Below, in pieces: positions 22,900 through 33,889 of a stretch of 64,000 nucleotides of DNA. Below the pieces are notes generated by a model. That model did no database searches, had not been told where the DNA came from, and saw only the letters and a list, made by a program, of their open reading frames with translations. A program made the position numbers and the translations under genes. Within the stretch, counting starts at the first letter, position 1; each line of letters opens with the position of its first letter. The stretch is from the NCBI GenBank assembly GCA_002205965.3, contig NADL03000758.1, positions 868,001 through 932,000 of the forward strand. Reading direction: 5' to 3'. The DNA comes from Kappaphycus alvarezii. Lineage: Eukaryota; Rhodophyta; Florideophyceae; Gigartinales; Solieriaceae.

Positions 22900-24400
22900 T
22901 GTTTACTCCATCCTTAGTCACGAATTACCCATTGCTGAAAAGGTAGATAACACTTACTTGTTGTGATGATGTTATTCAGTGCATCACACTTTGCGATCTT
23001 CGTGAAGGCATCTGCTGGGTTTCCGCAATCCGTACAAACCCAAATTTATATATTTCCTCTTTTGCATATGCATCCCTTGCAGAACTAATATCAATCATAA
23101 TGCGTTTTTCCAAAGTGTGGAACACTTGGTTATAACATCAAACAGACTTTTGGAGTCGTGAACATTGAGAGCGTAATTTTGACTCCAAGCAGGGATTAAA
23201 GGTCGTGCTTAATCATGTAGCGAATATCCAAAGCATCAGCGAAAGCATATACTTAGGCACTGAGTACAGATCTAGTTACTCTGCGACTTTTGTGACTAGA
23301 ATAACTCAGCACATTACAAGTTCCGGTCTTTTCAGTGAGCAAAGCAATGTATCCAAGTTGGGAAGCGTTGTCGTCGGTGTTTGCGAATGAAAAGTGAGAA
23401 TAGAATTTCAATATTATAGAGTTTTTGTCCAACTTGTAATACTTAAGCGACGAACTAGGGTTGTTCTGCACATGCTTTACAACTTTGTTCAACTGCTTTA
23501 TTTCTTTCACTGAGAATTTTTTCAGTCATTTGCGCGGCCATATTAACGCCACAACATATTTCAGGCTTTGTATGTTTTAACCAAGCCAATCTATGCCTTG
23601 AAGATCTGAATTCAGAAAATGAAGCGTCCATCGGCAGAATGCGTAACTTCTTAACATACTGTTCCTGACTTAACTCAAATCCATAGTCAGTTCTCTTGAC
23701 TCTGACACCTGCAAATACAGTGTCATCGAACTCCCTCTCTCTCGATTCAAACTTATCAAGAGTCTTTTGGGACAATTTAACGAATTCATTATTGCCAAGA
23801 GTAGAGAATCGTCAACATATGTTCCAACTAACTATTGTCTGTTTGTATGCTTTGAGAAGAGTGCGAGATCTCCATCGGTTGGCGTCATACCGAGATCTTT
23901 CTTCAGGTGTGAATTCATAGTGCGATTCCAGTAGTCTCCTGAATCAGATAATCGTAAAGAGGTTTCAGTAACTCGATTAATTGGTTCTCAGGTAATCCAA
24001 AGTATTTGGTAGGTCTAAGGTAAACTTGCGCATCAGATTTTGAGCTGACTGTAAATACGCCTGTTTAACGTCTTGAGACCAAATCCTGAAATCGTGTATT
24101 GCAGCAATTGCAACCAGCAAGCGCGTGGAACGCTGGCGTATAGTCGTGGTGTCATGTACGAGATAGTTCTTTTCTTTGTACCTATGACCTTGTACTACAA
24201 ACCGTGCTTTGTGTATCTCTTTGTCAGTGTCTTTTTTTGATTGACAGAACGAATCTTCCAGAGAGATATTAGCATTCTTTGGTATGTCGTCTCTAGCGAC
24301 TATTTTCCAGGTATTTCTCTCAACGAGTACTTCTATTTCTTTCTTTCGCTTTCAGAAATTCAGCCGAATTGGATCTGGGATCTCGTGGGTGTAAAACTTC
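22900..24400 (-). pseudogene. RT and RNase H of element B
   Basis: Blocks in order: KEIEVLVERNTW-like lead-in (about 24330-24300), LLKPLYGLSDSGDYW-equivalent (about 23960-23930), GTYVDDSL (about 23820-23795), then the open frame 23775-23455 with FDDTVFAGVRVKRTDYGFEL. The Y-V-D-D palm box is intact. RNase H is read across frames at 23400-23000: FANTDDNASQLGYIALL (first acidic residue), SHKSRRVTRSVLSA then VYAFADALD (Glu region, one base lost), ITLSMFT followed by a lysine/serine block, and CGNPADAFTKIAKCDALNNI, a C-terminal region typical of copia RNase H. Confidence 0.85.
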
Positions 24401-24699
24401 ATTGAGATTGACGTCAATGAGTTGAAGATTTTTGGAGTATACCCTTTAATTATGAATGCAAAGCTTCGACTAGTATTTCGACTCAATCATTAAAATATGG
24501 TTTTACTTGAGAGCGTGAATGTTGCACTTCCTCGCCATTTCTGTCAATAAAGACTTGTCTGTCATTAATTTTCGTGATTTTGTAGGGTCCTGTCCACTTA
24601 GGTTTGGACTTTCACGATAGACTAGAACTTTATTTCCAATATTAAGTTCATGGTGAGCGGTATTTGGAAGTTGCGAATTCAGACGGTTCTGAGTCTGAG

Positions 24700-25900
24700 T
24701 TCTGAAGTGATAGTTTCCATCTCAGCTCTTGCCATTTGGAGCGCTCTCATTCGTTCCATTTGATTCGGAAGTTCGCTATTCATAGCCGAAACCTCGGCAA
24801 ACTCCAAAGACGAGTAATGATGGAACCAGTCCTTCTGGGTTCATAGTATCGTTCATAGCCTTAACGGCGAGACGTAGTAGCGAGTTTATTTCAACGTCAG
24901 GTTCTGAATGGCGAATCTTGTGGTAAAACGGCGTAACAGATCATGGTAACGTTCACCGAACCAATAGAATTATGACTTTCAACTCCAGATAGGCTGATTT
25001 TGATTCCATTCGATTTTACCAATATTTTCCACGCTTTGGAAACGAATTGACTACCTTGGTCCACTTTCATTCTATCAGGAAATCCAGTGTATATTGCAGC
25101 CCAGCACTCAAGAAAAGAGTTCCAAATAGATTCCGTACTTTGACTGTGTAGGAATATAGCGTTACCGAAATGGGTTTGCGTATCCACGATATGAAGTACA
25201 GGGTTTTTGTCAAGAAACATAATATCAAGCGCAACTCTTGATTGAATATGATTCCATTAGGCGTACTAACCTGGAATGATCTGGGTTTCGGTTCAAAGTG
25301 CTGAATGTACGGCACTGTTTAGATATCTTCGAAATCAAATCGTGTCTCAGGTGTTGCTTCCTCTGGTCTAGCTCTGCTTATCAGATTGTATAGCTTTGAA
25401 GCAGAGATGAAAAAATGTAAATGGATGCGCTTTAATTGAGACTTTGTGAACAGGATTTCAGAAAAATCCCACACGACGTAGAGATGGCCGTGTTTGCGTG
25501 ATTCATAGCCATCCATGTCTTTGGACACAAGTAGGTTGTCAACGTTACTGCAACAAGTCCAAATTTGTCTAAAGCTTCCAGGCCAATCAAGAATGGAATA
25601 TTGCATTAACTACATCGACGTGCAGCGGGATGAAAGCGCCGTCAGGCGTTGGAATACGAATTGGAATCTGTGCGATGCTTGGAAATACTCCATCGCCAAA
25701 CTTGTAAGCAGTTGTCACGTGCTTACGTTTAATCTTAATCCCAGCTAGGTACAATATGCCTTTGCTTGTGATTTTCCAATCACTGATTTTTGAGCACCAG
25801 TGTCGAGACACATTCCGTGGAATTTCTCTGAATTGGAGTTTTTGGCAATTTGCTGCTTTGACAGTTAAAATCTCATGTATCTTTACGTAATCATTCTCCA
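24700..25900 (-). pseudogene. Protease region and integrase of element B
   Basis: The protease region (25901-25587) ends in DGAFIPLHVDVVNAI, and after a frame change ALDKFGLVAVT. The integrase Zn end is SQLKRIHLHFF (about 25440-25410) with CRTCQHFEPKP (about 25315-25285). Catalytic core: NQE..LDIMFLDKNPVLHIVD (about 25245-25190), MKVDQGSQFVSKAWK (about 25065-25025) and SGVESHNSIGS then ERYHDML (about 24995-24945). D, D and E positions of the DDE triad are all present. The C-terminal part contains AMNDTMNPEGL and a VLVYRE block near 24640. Confidence 0.85.
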
Positions 25901-26072
25901 TTTTTCTTTGCTTCCGTGGAAGAGGGACCAGTTTTACGTTATAGATGGGTGGCTTGTCGCGTTCCCTTACAGTTTGCCTTCGTTAGGAGCACTTCGGCTT
26001 GTTTGAGTACCCCTAGTTAAAAATCTTCATTCAAAACGGTTGGTCCTTAACTGAAATTTGCGAAAAAACTGT

Positions 26073-27540
26073 TCAGGACATACGTTGAGTCATCGTTGTC
26101 CAAATTTCCATTTTCTGATTCTTCCATGTCATCATCACTGTTGACTCCGAAGAAATCCTGAGCGGTAGTATTTCTTCATCAACTGATTGATCATCATGAT
26201 CCAATTCCTGACAGAGCTCAAAAAGTACACGTTTCGTGCCTTGGCCGGATCTTAAATGAGTTTCTCTGATAATATTGAACCTTCGAGCAACATTCTCAGC
26301 CATTGATTGGCGACATTGAGAAAGAATATGGCCCTTTTTACCAAACCCCAACAAACTCTATCATCACGAGGTTTGTTCTTCCTGCTGTAAGCGTCTTTGC
26401 TCGTAAGTTACCATCGTGACGATTGACTTTGGTAGAACGGGTCACGGCCGTATTGAGGTTGTCCAGTATACAATGTGTCAGCAAGACGGCTACGTAGTGG
26501 TCTGCATCTGAGATTGATGTCATACGTAGGTTCCTCTGATCTCTCATTCGTCCAACTTTCTCCTCTTGCTCGAATTGAGCGGCAGAAATGAGCTGCTGTA
26601 AATGATTGATAACTTAAGTCACCGAATTTGCTCTGCTGCAAGGATCACGAGCCCAGGAGAATCCAATAACGGCGGACTGAAGATACTCAATCTTGTGCCT
26701 TTCTGAGCGGCAGTGAGGTGTGCTTGGGAGTGAGCTTAGAGATTTCCTCGTGGACTTTCTCGATAGCATCATTTACAGTACAAGTGGGAGAAATATACTG
26801 ACTGACACGAATTTGCGAATACGCAGCAATTCTGTTTTGCCTTGAGACTGAGTTATATTCTTTTCCAGAGCTTTTAGAGCTTGAGAATAATGCTCATACA
26901 CACCTTCAATATTCGTTATGTAGAATCTTTTCGCATTTCCTGTAAGGAGATGGTGGAGATACTTGAGCTTTTGTTCGTCATTGAGCATATAATCTTGGCA
27001 AGCATACTTGTACTCAGCTATGAACTCGTTCCAACATTCGGCTAGGCTTCCAGAAAATTTCTTATTTTCTTCTCTGAAGCGCATAGACATGTAGTGTGAG
27101 ACCTTGTCTTCAGATGGTGCGGGGGTTGGGTGGACATTGGAGTGGAACGTATCGGGTTTGGGGCGAGTCTAATCGGTGATCCGGTTGGTGAAGCAAGAGA
27201 GTTGAAATATGCATCAATTTGGTTTAAAGCTTTGTTGAGGTCACCATTGCGAAGAATAGTTGACGCAAAAGTCTTCGAAAGGACAGCAGATTCATGGCGG
27301 ACAGTTGGCACATTGCGTTCCGCGAGAAACAAAATCAACTTGCGGATAATGGAGGGATTACTCAGAATTGTCCCGAGAAAAGCATTGGATAGGGAAGTCC
27401 TCAAGTAACCGAGCCCTTAATTCATCACCAGCGAGGGAACTATCCTCAACATAACCTTTGACGCAGTCCACCAAGATTGTTGCAACTCTGTGGTCTGTCT
27501 AATACCTTGACCGAAAACCATATCAATATACCCTTTTTGC
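26073..27540 (-). pseudogene. gag of element B with zinc knuckle
   Basis: N-terminal blocks KGYIDMVFGQGIRQTTELQQ and VDCVKGYVED (27540-27450) match A. The middle frame (27090-26773) is well preserved: SLAECWNEFIAEYKYACQDY, KLKYLHHLLTGNAKRFYITN and HYSQALKALEKNITQSQGKT. The knuckle near 26350-26305 reads C-W-G-F-G-K-K-G-H-I-L-S-Q-C after one base is allowed for, so the second Cys is Phe (A keeps Cys). Gag N-terminal sequence outside the family was not recognised. Confidence 0.75.
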
Positions 27541-27779
27541 AGTACAAATTAATGGTGATTTAATGCTTCGAAAATTTGGCCCTTTTTGGTTTTTTGTAGC
27601 AATATCCCTTTTTGGATGGCCTATTATTTTCGCTTTTTGCTTTTCCTTTCACTGTAAACTTTGATTTTTCAATTTTTCAATTTGTTTTTTTTCAATTTGT
27701 TTTTTTTCAATTTTTTTCAATTTTCAAGCAAGAATCACGATTAATTTGATAATTCAATTTTACTCAGAACAAGATCGAA

Positions 27780-28260
27780 TATCCAGATTAATTAATTAAA
27801 TCTAATTTGAAATAACCTTAAATGATTTTCCTGCCTTATGGCGCTGTAAATGTGAATGGCTCTCGAAGCTCCTTGCACTCCTGACAGTACGGCGGATTTT
27901 TCTTATTCTGTAAGCGGTTCTTGTGCTTGCGGCTCTGTAAATGATCAAAAAGGTCTTCGAGCCGTTGCAATAACCTTGCAAGCTTACAGGTCCGCTTCCT
28001 TAAAGCCACACGTGTAGAAGTAGCCTTAGTAACCCCAGTGCGATGAGCAAATCGACGGTCAGATTTGGGTCTTAAGCATAGCGGAGCCCAATAGTTAGGC
28101 CTGTAAGCACTGTCAGCCGTAGGCTGGTCTGTAAGATCAATTACTGAAACAAGGCAACGTGGCACAGGTGGAAGTTCTGAAATCTGACCTTGACCTGAAC
28201 CTGAATTCACACGTGTAGACCATGAAACTGAGCCGAAAACTGAGGAGACACTTGTCGCTC
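27780..28260 (-). pseudogene. Leader ORF of element B with two U1/matrin-type zinc fingers
   Basis: The open frame 28210-27836 is the better copy. It contains LRPKSDRRFAHRTG, then FDHLQSRKHKNRLQ, the second half of a U1-type finger (F-x-HLxSxKHK). The matching first half with CNGSK lies one frame away. The second finger begins PYCQECKELRE and after a frame change continues SHSHLQRHKAGKSF, so its last His is replaced. The equivalent region of A supports both fingers. It lies between the 5' LTR and gag, where copia elements normally have only a short leader. An A/T-rich spacer with repeated CAATTTTTTT units (27660-27730) separates it from gag. Confidence 0.6.
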
Positions 28261-28689
28261 TCTGATTGGCCGACGATGATAGACTCCGATTGGTCTACGA
28301 CGGTGATTTTTAATTCCACGTGGTGGCCCTGATTGATCGGAGAAACAGCGACACTTGGCGAAATTGGAGTGACGCTAGTCTTTTTGTACTTACAGTCTGG
28401 TTTGGGGTGATGCTGACAAAAAGTGACAGCTTACACAGGGTTGATTGGGATTCCTATCTTGTTCAGATTCGTGGGCCAGGTGGGCTACGTGGTACCACGA
28501 CCGAATTGTTACTCTTATTGGCCACCGAATAGTGTTCAAAAAGAATTTAAAAAATGAACGTATTTGTCGGTATTTACCGGCTTATACGTGGCTTGCAACA
28601 ACACAGAAATAGGAAAATTAGGTATATTTTCACTTTTATATAGCAAATAGACTTACTTCATAAATTCCCCGAAAAACGGTAAATGCGGA

Positions 28690-29097
28690 TTTTCGCGAAA
28701 ATTTAAGGATAAAAGGCAGACTGGCGGCGTTAGCGGCGAGCCTGAAAATAACTATAGACGTTTTTGCTTAGGAGATACAAGTTGGGTAGGTTGAAATAAA
28801 ATTGTTGATGATGTTTCTTATTTCAGTGCTCAATGGGGCTAGGTCTTTTATAGACAGTAGATGCCGTCGACTATCTCTAGCATATCTACTAACTACTTAC
28901 TAGATTCCCTAGCGGATAGTCCTGGGACGGCCCTAGTGACCCTTACACTACAACAGTCCTAGCAGGCACCGCTGACAGTATAATTGGATAGAGAAAATAT
29001 CGACTACGTATTATAAAATAGGAGTAAGGGCAAAAAAACTACCCTACAGGACTGCAAATAGAACATAAATAAAGTATACGTATCCTGTATTTCGACA
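28690..29097 (-). repeat. 5' LTR of element B
   Basis: In minus orientation it starts TGTCGAAATACAGGATACG (29097) and shares with the 3' LTR the GTTAGCGGCGAGCCTGAAAA block and the run of TAACTACTTACTAGATTCCC. The inner end is uncertain by about 10 bp: it reads TTTTCGCGAAAATCC, like A, rather than the TTTTCGAGACA of the 3' LTR. Confidence 0.85.
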
Positions 29098-29099
29098 TA

Positions 29100-29180
29100 T
29101 TTGTACTGTACAGTACAGTATATTGATCTCAGTACAATACTATAGTACAGTGCATGCATACATATATATATGTACAGTAC
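29100..29180 (+). repeat. Direct repeat flanking element B, right copy
   Basis: It contains GTACTGTACAGTAC, TATTGATCTCAGTACAATAC and CATACATATATATATGTACA. It begins within 3 bp of the outer LTR end and aligns with 22387-22460. The pair may represent a tandem repeat split by the insertion. Confidence 0.7.
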
Positions 29181-30660
29181 TGTTGTTGATTACAGCTCAT
29201 ACGTTTAATAGCTGTAGACAATATATAAAGGTTACGCAAGCAAGCTGCCATTCAGACCATGACAATACGCATACTGCATACTGGGAGCGCGACGAATATC
29301 AATGCATAGTAGCACGCAACCACTCGAGGCGTGAAGTGAGATGAGTCCATAATAATATGAACGAATCGATGGTAATGCTATGCTGACAAAAAGCAACACG
29401 TGCATCATCGAGCAAATGAACAAGGCACGTACGAATTGACTGGGAGTTTACAGTATGCGAGATATATGCGAAAGGGCAGAGCGCGAAACGCAACAACAGG
29501 AAGCATGTGGTGGGGGGAGGCATGTAAACTGTGGATGGACATAAGCATAGAAAGCGGCCCGGATCCGAGCGGGAGAAAGGAAGCCAACCATCGGCATCTT
29601 CGTGCCGAGACATCTTCGTGCCGATACTCTCGCCTTCGATAGCCCAGCAACCCGAAGCGACTCTGAACCCCCATCTCTACAGCGCATTTACAACTGTCAC
29701 CGCAGATTAATCTATAACTGTACAGTATACTGTACGGAAAATGGTGGCCGCATAGCCAGCTGGTGCGATGCCATTACAGTGCCATCGCGTGGGCGCCAAC
29801 AAATTACAGACAGTGGTAGCACTGTACAGTAGTACAGGTGTTAAATGACACTTACAGAAGCCCTTGCGGAGTGTGTCTATTTAGCAGGCCCACTTACAGT
29901 AAATCTTAAGATAAGGGGGTGGGGGGAATCTTTTAATGTGTTCGAAGATAAGATAAAGGTCCAAGGTTCTTGACTACTGACCGACTTCGTCAAGCACCAG
30001 GTCTCGTGGCAACCAAATGGAGAAGTGTTAGAGCCTTACATTTCACGATATCGCCGCTCCCGACCATAAAGAGCCTCTTGTATGGCCAATAAGTCGCAAA
30101 ACTCGCTGACATCTTGCATCCATCTTTGTAGCAAAAAAATCTACCCAGTCTTGTGAGTCATGTCATATCTCCAGTAACTGTTACTGAAGACCTACCGCCG
30201 ACCGGCTAACGATCATCGGTAAATATGGATTTTGTTGTTGATAAAACAGAGAGCATTGTGATGATGATCACTACGCAACTAACCTGTGGACCATTGGTTT
30301 TCTGGATGCAGTATAGCACTTTTCTTGGCCAGGGCGCAACCCAATGTTTCTGAATTCTGTTTTTATCCTCCAAGGCAGTCTCTATAGAGGATTTGCAAAA
30401 CGCTTAAATGTCGTCTGGTTGTACCACAATTACGACTAACGTGATGGACTACTTCGGTACTGTACATTAGGCTACCTTATCTCTTGCAACGAAGTATGTT
30501 GACTTCAAAACTTGTCTTACGTTGCAAACTGTACATCAAATCTGAATAATGAAGCCCTTAGATTTAACCACAGTTCCTGCTGCAACCAGTACTGACTTTC
30601 CGCAGCTCTACCTCAATAACGTTTGCTCCTTTTTCCTCCAGTCATCTATATTTCCTTTGA
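29181..30660. other. Intergenic, no gene recognised
   Basis: Short overlapping frames at 29300-29830 are not protein-like. ACTGTACAGTA palindromes occur at about 29716-29736 and 29820-29835. A G-run (GGGGGTGGGGGG) lies near 29915. From 30000 to 30660 stops are frequent on both strands. It may include the 3' end of the aquaporin transcript, which finishes at 30667. Confidence 0.45.
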
Positions 30661-30666
30661 GTGCGT

Positions 30667-32043
30667 CTAATCAGTAAGTCCCGGGTTGATGAGGACATCG
30701 TACAATAACGCCCCAATTGGAGCCCCAATCTTGGGCCCAATGATATATACCCAAAACCCATTTCGCGGTCCAGGAATTGCTATCCTTCCCCAGCCCGCCA
30801 AGGCAGCCACAACCCTTGGCCAAAGTCCCGGATTCCACCCAGCCTGAGTCAACGGCGCATACAGCGTAATCAGCACAGCAACCGTAAAGCCAATGTAAAA
30901 CGGTAGCATTTCCTTGGCCGCGATAATCTTTGCCTAGGGTCCGTCAACGCCAAAATCACAAACATCAAGATTCCTGTGCCCCACGCCTCTACAAACATTG
31001 CAAATGCCGGACTAATGACCTCCGGATCGACATCAGTGCCCGGAAAATACTCACCAAACGCGCGTGCTGTGACCAAACTGTTCGGAGTGCCCTTGACAAT
31101 ATTTAGACGATCCTCCACAAATTCAAATAATGGGCCGTACATCATTAAGTTGAAAGCTCCGCCCAGTATTCCACCTAAATATTGAGCCGCCCAATAAGGC
31201 AACAGCTTTCCCCACGGGAAGTCATGTGGACGAAAAATAGCCATTGCGAGACTAACCGCTGGGTTCAGATGCGCGCCTGATACACTTGCGGTTGCACAAA
31301 ATAGCTAGCGCGACGCCAAAGCCCCAGACAGTTGCAATCTGCCAAAGACCATTATCGTGATCAGTCAACACAGCGGCACAAACAGAACCGACTCCAAACA
31401 CGACAATGAACATAGTACCAATACACTCAGCAATACACTGGTTAAAAAAGTGTAAGATCTGGACCCATTCTTCCTTCTTCGTTCCCTCTGCAGAAACGAC
31501 AGAACTTTTCTTGAAAGGATTCATCATGTTCTCTTCAAACACATCTTCGCCTCCTGCCCTGAGTAAGACGTTATGATCCTCGAAGGGAGAAATATTGTAA
31601 CGAATCACTAAAGGTGGAGACTCATAATCCGCAACCTTTGCCTTGACAGTAAGAACATCTGCATGATCAGTGGAGCAAGTTGCATCCAGACGAGGGACAT
31701 CACACTCCATGGTACCCTGTAAAGTATCACAACGGCAGTCGACTTGATCATCTGGACCGAAATTACACACTGCGTCCTCAACACGATCATAATACCGCTG
31801 GAAGACGTCTCGGAATCCCGCCAGCCTTATAACCTGAGGAGCGCCTGCCTCGACGCGAATATGGGTTGTGGTTGCTTGAGAAGTTGTAGGCGAAGACGGA
31901 GGAATAGTATCACCATCAAAGTCTGGTGAGGTGGAAATGGTAAGCGTGGGAAGGGGTGGAGCGGGAGCCATTTCGGTTGGAATAATTAAGGGTTGCAAGT
32001 GCTTGTTGAAGGCGATGGAGAACGGTAGTAAAGTGGAAAGCAA
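30667..32043 (-). CDS. Aquaglyceroporin (MIP family), frame-broken
   Basis: A membrane channel for water/glycerol-type solutes. The first frame (32043-31252) has about 190 N-terminal residues and then TM1-TM2. The second, 31300-30930, begins ASVSGAHLNPAVSLAMAIF with an intact first NPA. The third runs to the stop at 30667. The changes at about 31297 and 30930 are explained by two and one missing bases (T-run, and before AAGATTATC). At the second motif the protein reads AGWNPG then LWPRV; GACTTTGG, encoding DFG, survives in another frame, so an NP(A/G)RDFGPR motif was probably present. The long N-terminal tail with a Cys cluster (CNFGPDDQVDCRCDTLQGTMEC then CS) is unusual for MIPs. Met at about 31971 (MAPAPPLP) is an alternative start. 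A real pseudogene is possible but less likely. Confidence 0.8.
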
Positions 32044-32049
32044 GGGAGA

Positions 32050-33340
32050 TGAGTCAAGAAGACAGATGATAGACCTGACGTAAGGTAAGTGGTCTCAGGT
32101 GTGCAACGGACGATGTGTAATCGGAGGGCACCCTGCATCCGTGCGGCCAAGCGTTTCATGTTTGAAGCTTAAAATAGACGGGTGATTCTAGATTTTTCCA
32201 AGATTCACTCTGTACTCACAGTCTGTACGGGTATATTACCATACAGTAAGTACAGTATGTATAGTACAACAACACGGTACACTATTATTCCCCTTTGTTG
32301 ACCTTTTCCCAGGCCCTGCTGTGGCAACCTGTTTTAATTCATTTATTTCAATGCTATTCTTTAGTCTACAGTAGCGTTGTATGGTCCTATTTGCCTCACC
32401 AATTAGCATCGAACAAGTCAGAACTCGGTATCTCAATAACCACAGAGACGGCACACTTCCTTTTCACGCGCGGAAAAAAATAATCTCGATAACTTGGCCG
32501 ATTTTTCAAATGGGTTGGTATGCAAAATAGTGCTCACTATATCATACTGGATTTCAAACGTATGCCACGCACCAAACTCCAATTTTATTCAATATAGAAA
32601 GATACGTACTGTAAGGCACAGTATGAAAATATCAAGTTAGCCCAATCCATGCACGTATAGTAGCATTACAGAACAGTACAGTAGAGCAGAGCCAACTGCT
32701 TGTACATGTCGTACAGTTGTGTATGTTTTACGCAGTCAGCTACAACTTGTACAGTACGGTATACGTAGGTAGCGCACTACGCTTTATGGTCGACAAAGGT
32801 CAGAACCAACCGGTGGTGGCCTATTCTGAATGATGATATCGCGCGTCGAGTGAGACGCTCAACGTTCCCAAACTGTAGTTCGAGAGATCGACTTTGCAAT
32901 TATTTATGGTTTCCTCATTAATTTCTTCAAGACTTCGCAGTGATGTCTACAGTATGAGAGAGAACGATCGTGTGTTTGGCCTCAAACGGTAAATGTCAAA
33001 AAAAGAAAGCCGACCTCCCCAAATTACAGTCTCAATCTTCTGTAAGCTGTTTTACTCGTTATGTCGAAATCGCTCGCTGTATAGTGCGGTGAGAACGCCT
33101 GCACCTCCTTGGTGCACTACTTGTATGGCCTTAAGGCACAGGAAAACACCATCGCTCAAAATACATACTGTACGTTGGTGCCCATATACGAATATATTTT
33201 TGAGTTTACCACATTTCGTGCAGTAACGTCACGTACAGTACAGTTTAAATTAGCTGCCGTACTACTGTACTAAAAGTGCTTGAAAGTATTAAGTCGGAAT
33301 AAGGGGGACAACCAAGCCGTTCTGCATACAAGACAGAATC
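32050..33340. other. Intergenic, no gene recognised
   Basis: Upstream region of the aquaporin, with several ACTGTACAGTA-like motifs (32230-32270, 32610-32760 and 33225-33265). Frames at 32295-32483 and 32993-33226 plus are short and not recognised. No promoter element can be named with confidence. Confidence 0.4.
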
Positions 33341-33344
33341 AAAA

Positions 33345-33785
33345 TGTCGCTAAATTTCAAGGCTTAGGATGGAAAAGGCAGACGGGCGCGTTAGCGGCGA
33401 GTCTGAAAAAAAACCCGACGTTTATTGCGTTGGTTAGCCGAGTAAAATGGGTTGGACTAAATCTGATGATGGTTTTCTACCTCGATGCCCCAGGCGGCGA
33501 GGCCTTTTATCGGCATGCAGGTGATGCAGTTGCATCCTGCAGTGAACACGATAGATACTTCCTCTAGAACGCCTGTGTACTTCTCTACTAGCAATCTCGA
33601 TCCCTAGCGGATGTTCTGCAGCACCCTACTCTAAGACAAGCACTAGCAGCGTGTCTAATTCAGTGTTCACAGATGACTAGGACCAGGAAAATATAAACTA
33701 AGTAGATTAAAATAGGAGAAAGGGCAAAATAGCTGCGGTATCCAGTAAATTGTAAATAGAACACGTATAAATTGCTAACTACTTA
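33345..33785 (-). repeat. Solo LTR related to elements A and B
   Basis: The plus strand opens TGTCGCTAAATTTCAAGG, then AGGCAGACGGGCGCGTTAGC and GGCGAGTCTGAAAAA, and later CCTAGCGGATGTTCTGCAG and AGTAGATTAAAATAGGAGAA, in the same order as the LTRs of B. It is clearly more diverged and about 40 bp longer. No internal element sequence adjoins it. No target duplication is visible (flanks CAAAA and CTACT). Confidence 0.75.
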
Positions 33786-33889
33786 CTGTACTGTATTAGG
33801 GCTCTGTACTGCATTGATAGTTTCCACAGCAAAGCAGTAACAGCAATTTTCATTCTATCGTGCAAAGCACAGTACAATACAGCGCTCAA

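Larger units (their letters stand above)
22474..29097 (-). mobile_element. LTR retrotransposon B, copia order, both LTRs present
   Basis: Minus-strand order: 5' LTR (29097-28690), leader zinc-finger ORF (28.26-27.78 kb), gag (27.54-26.07 kb), protease and integrase (25.9-24.7 kb), RT and RNase H (24.4-22.9 kb), a purine-rich tract (GGTCAGGGCAAAGAGAGCGA) and the 3' LTR (22876-22474). Both ends are TGTC...GACA. Five-base flanks TATAT (left) and TATTT (right) could be a slightly decayed target duplication. Gene order and the RNase H at the end of pol place it in Ty1/copia. All ORFs have frame breaks; assembly error may account for some. Confidence 0.9.
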
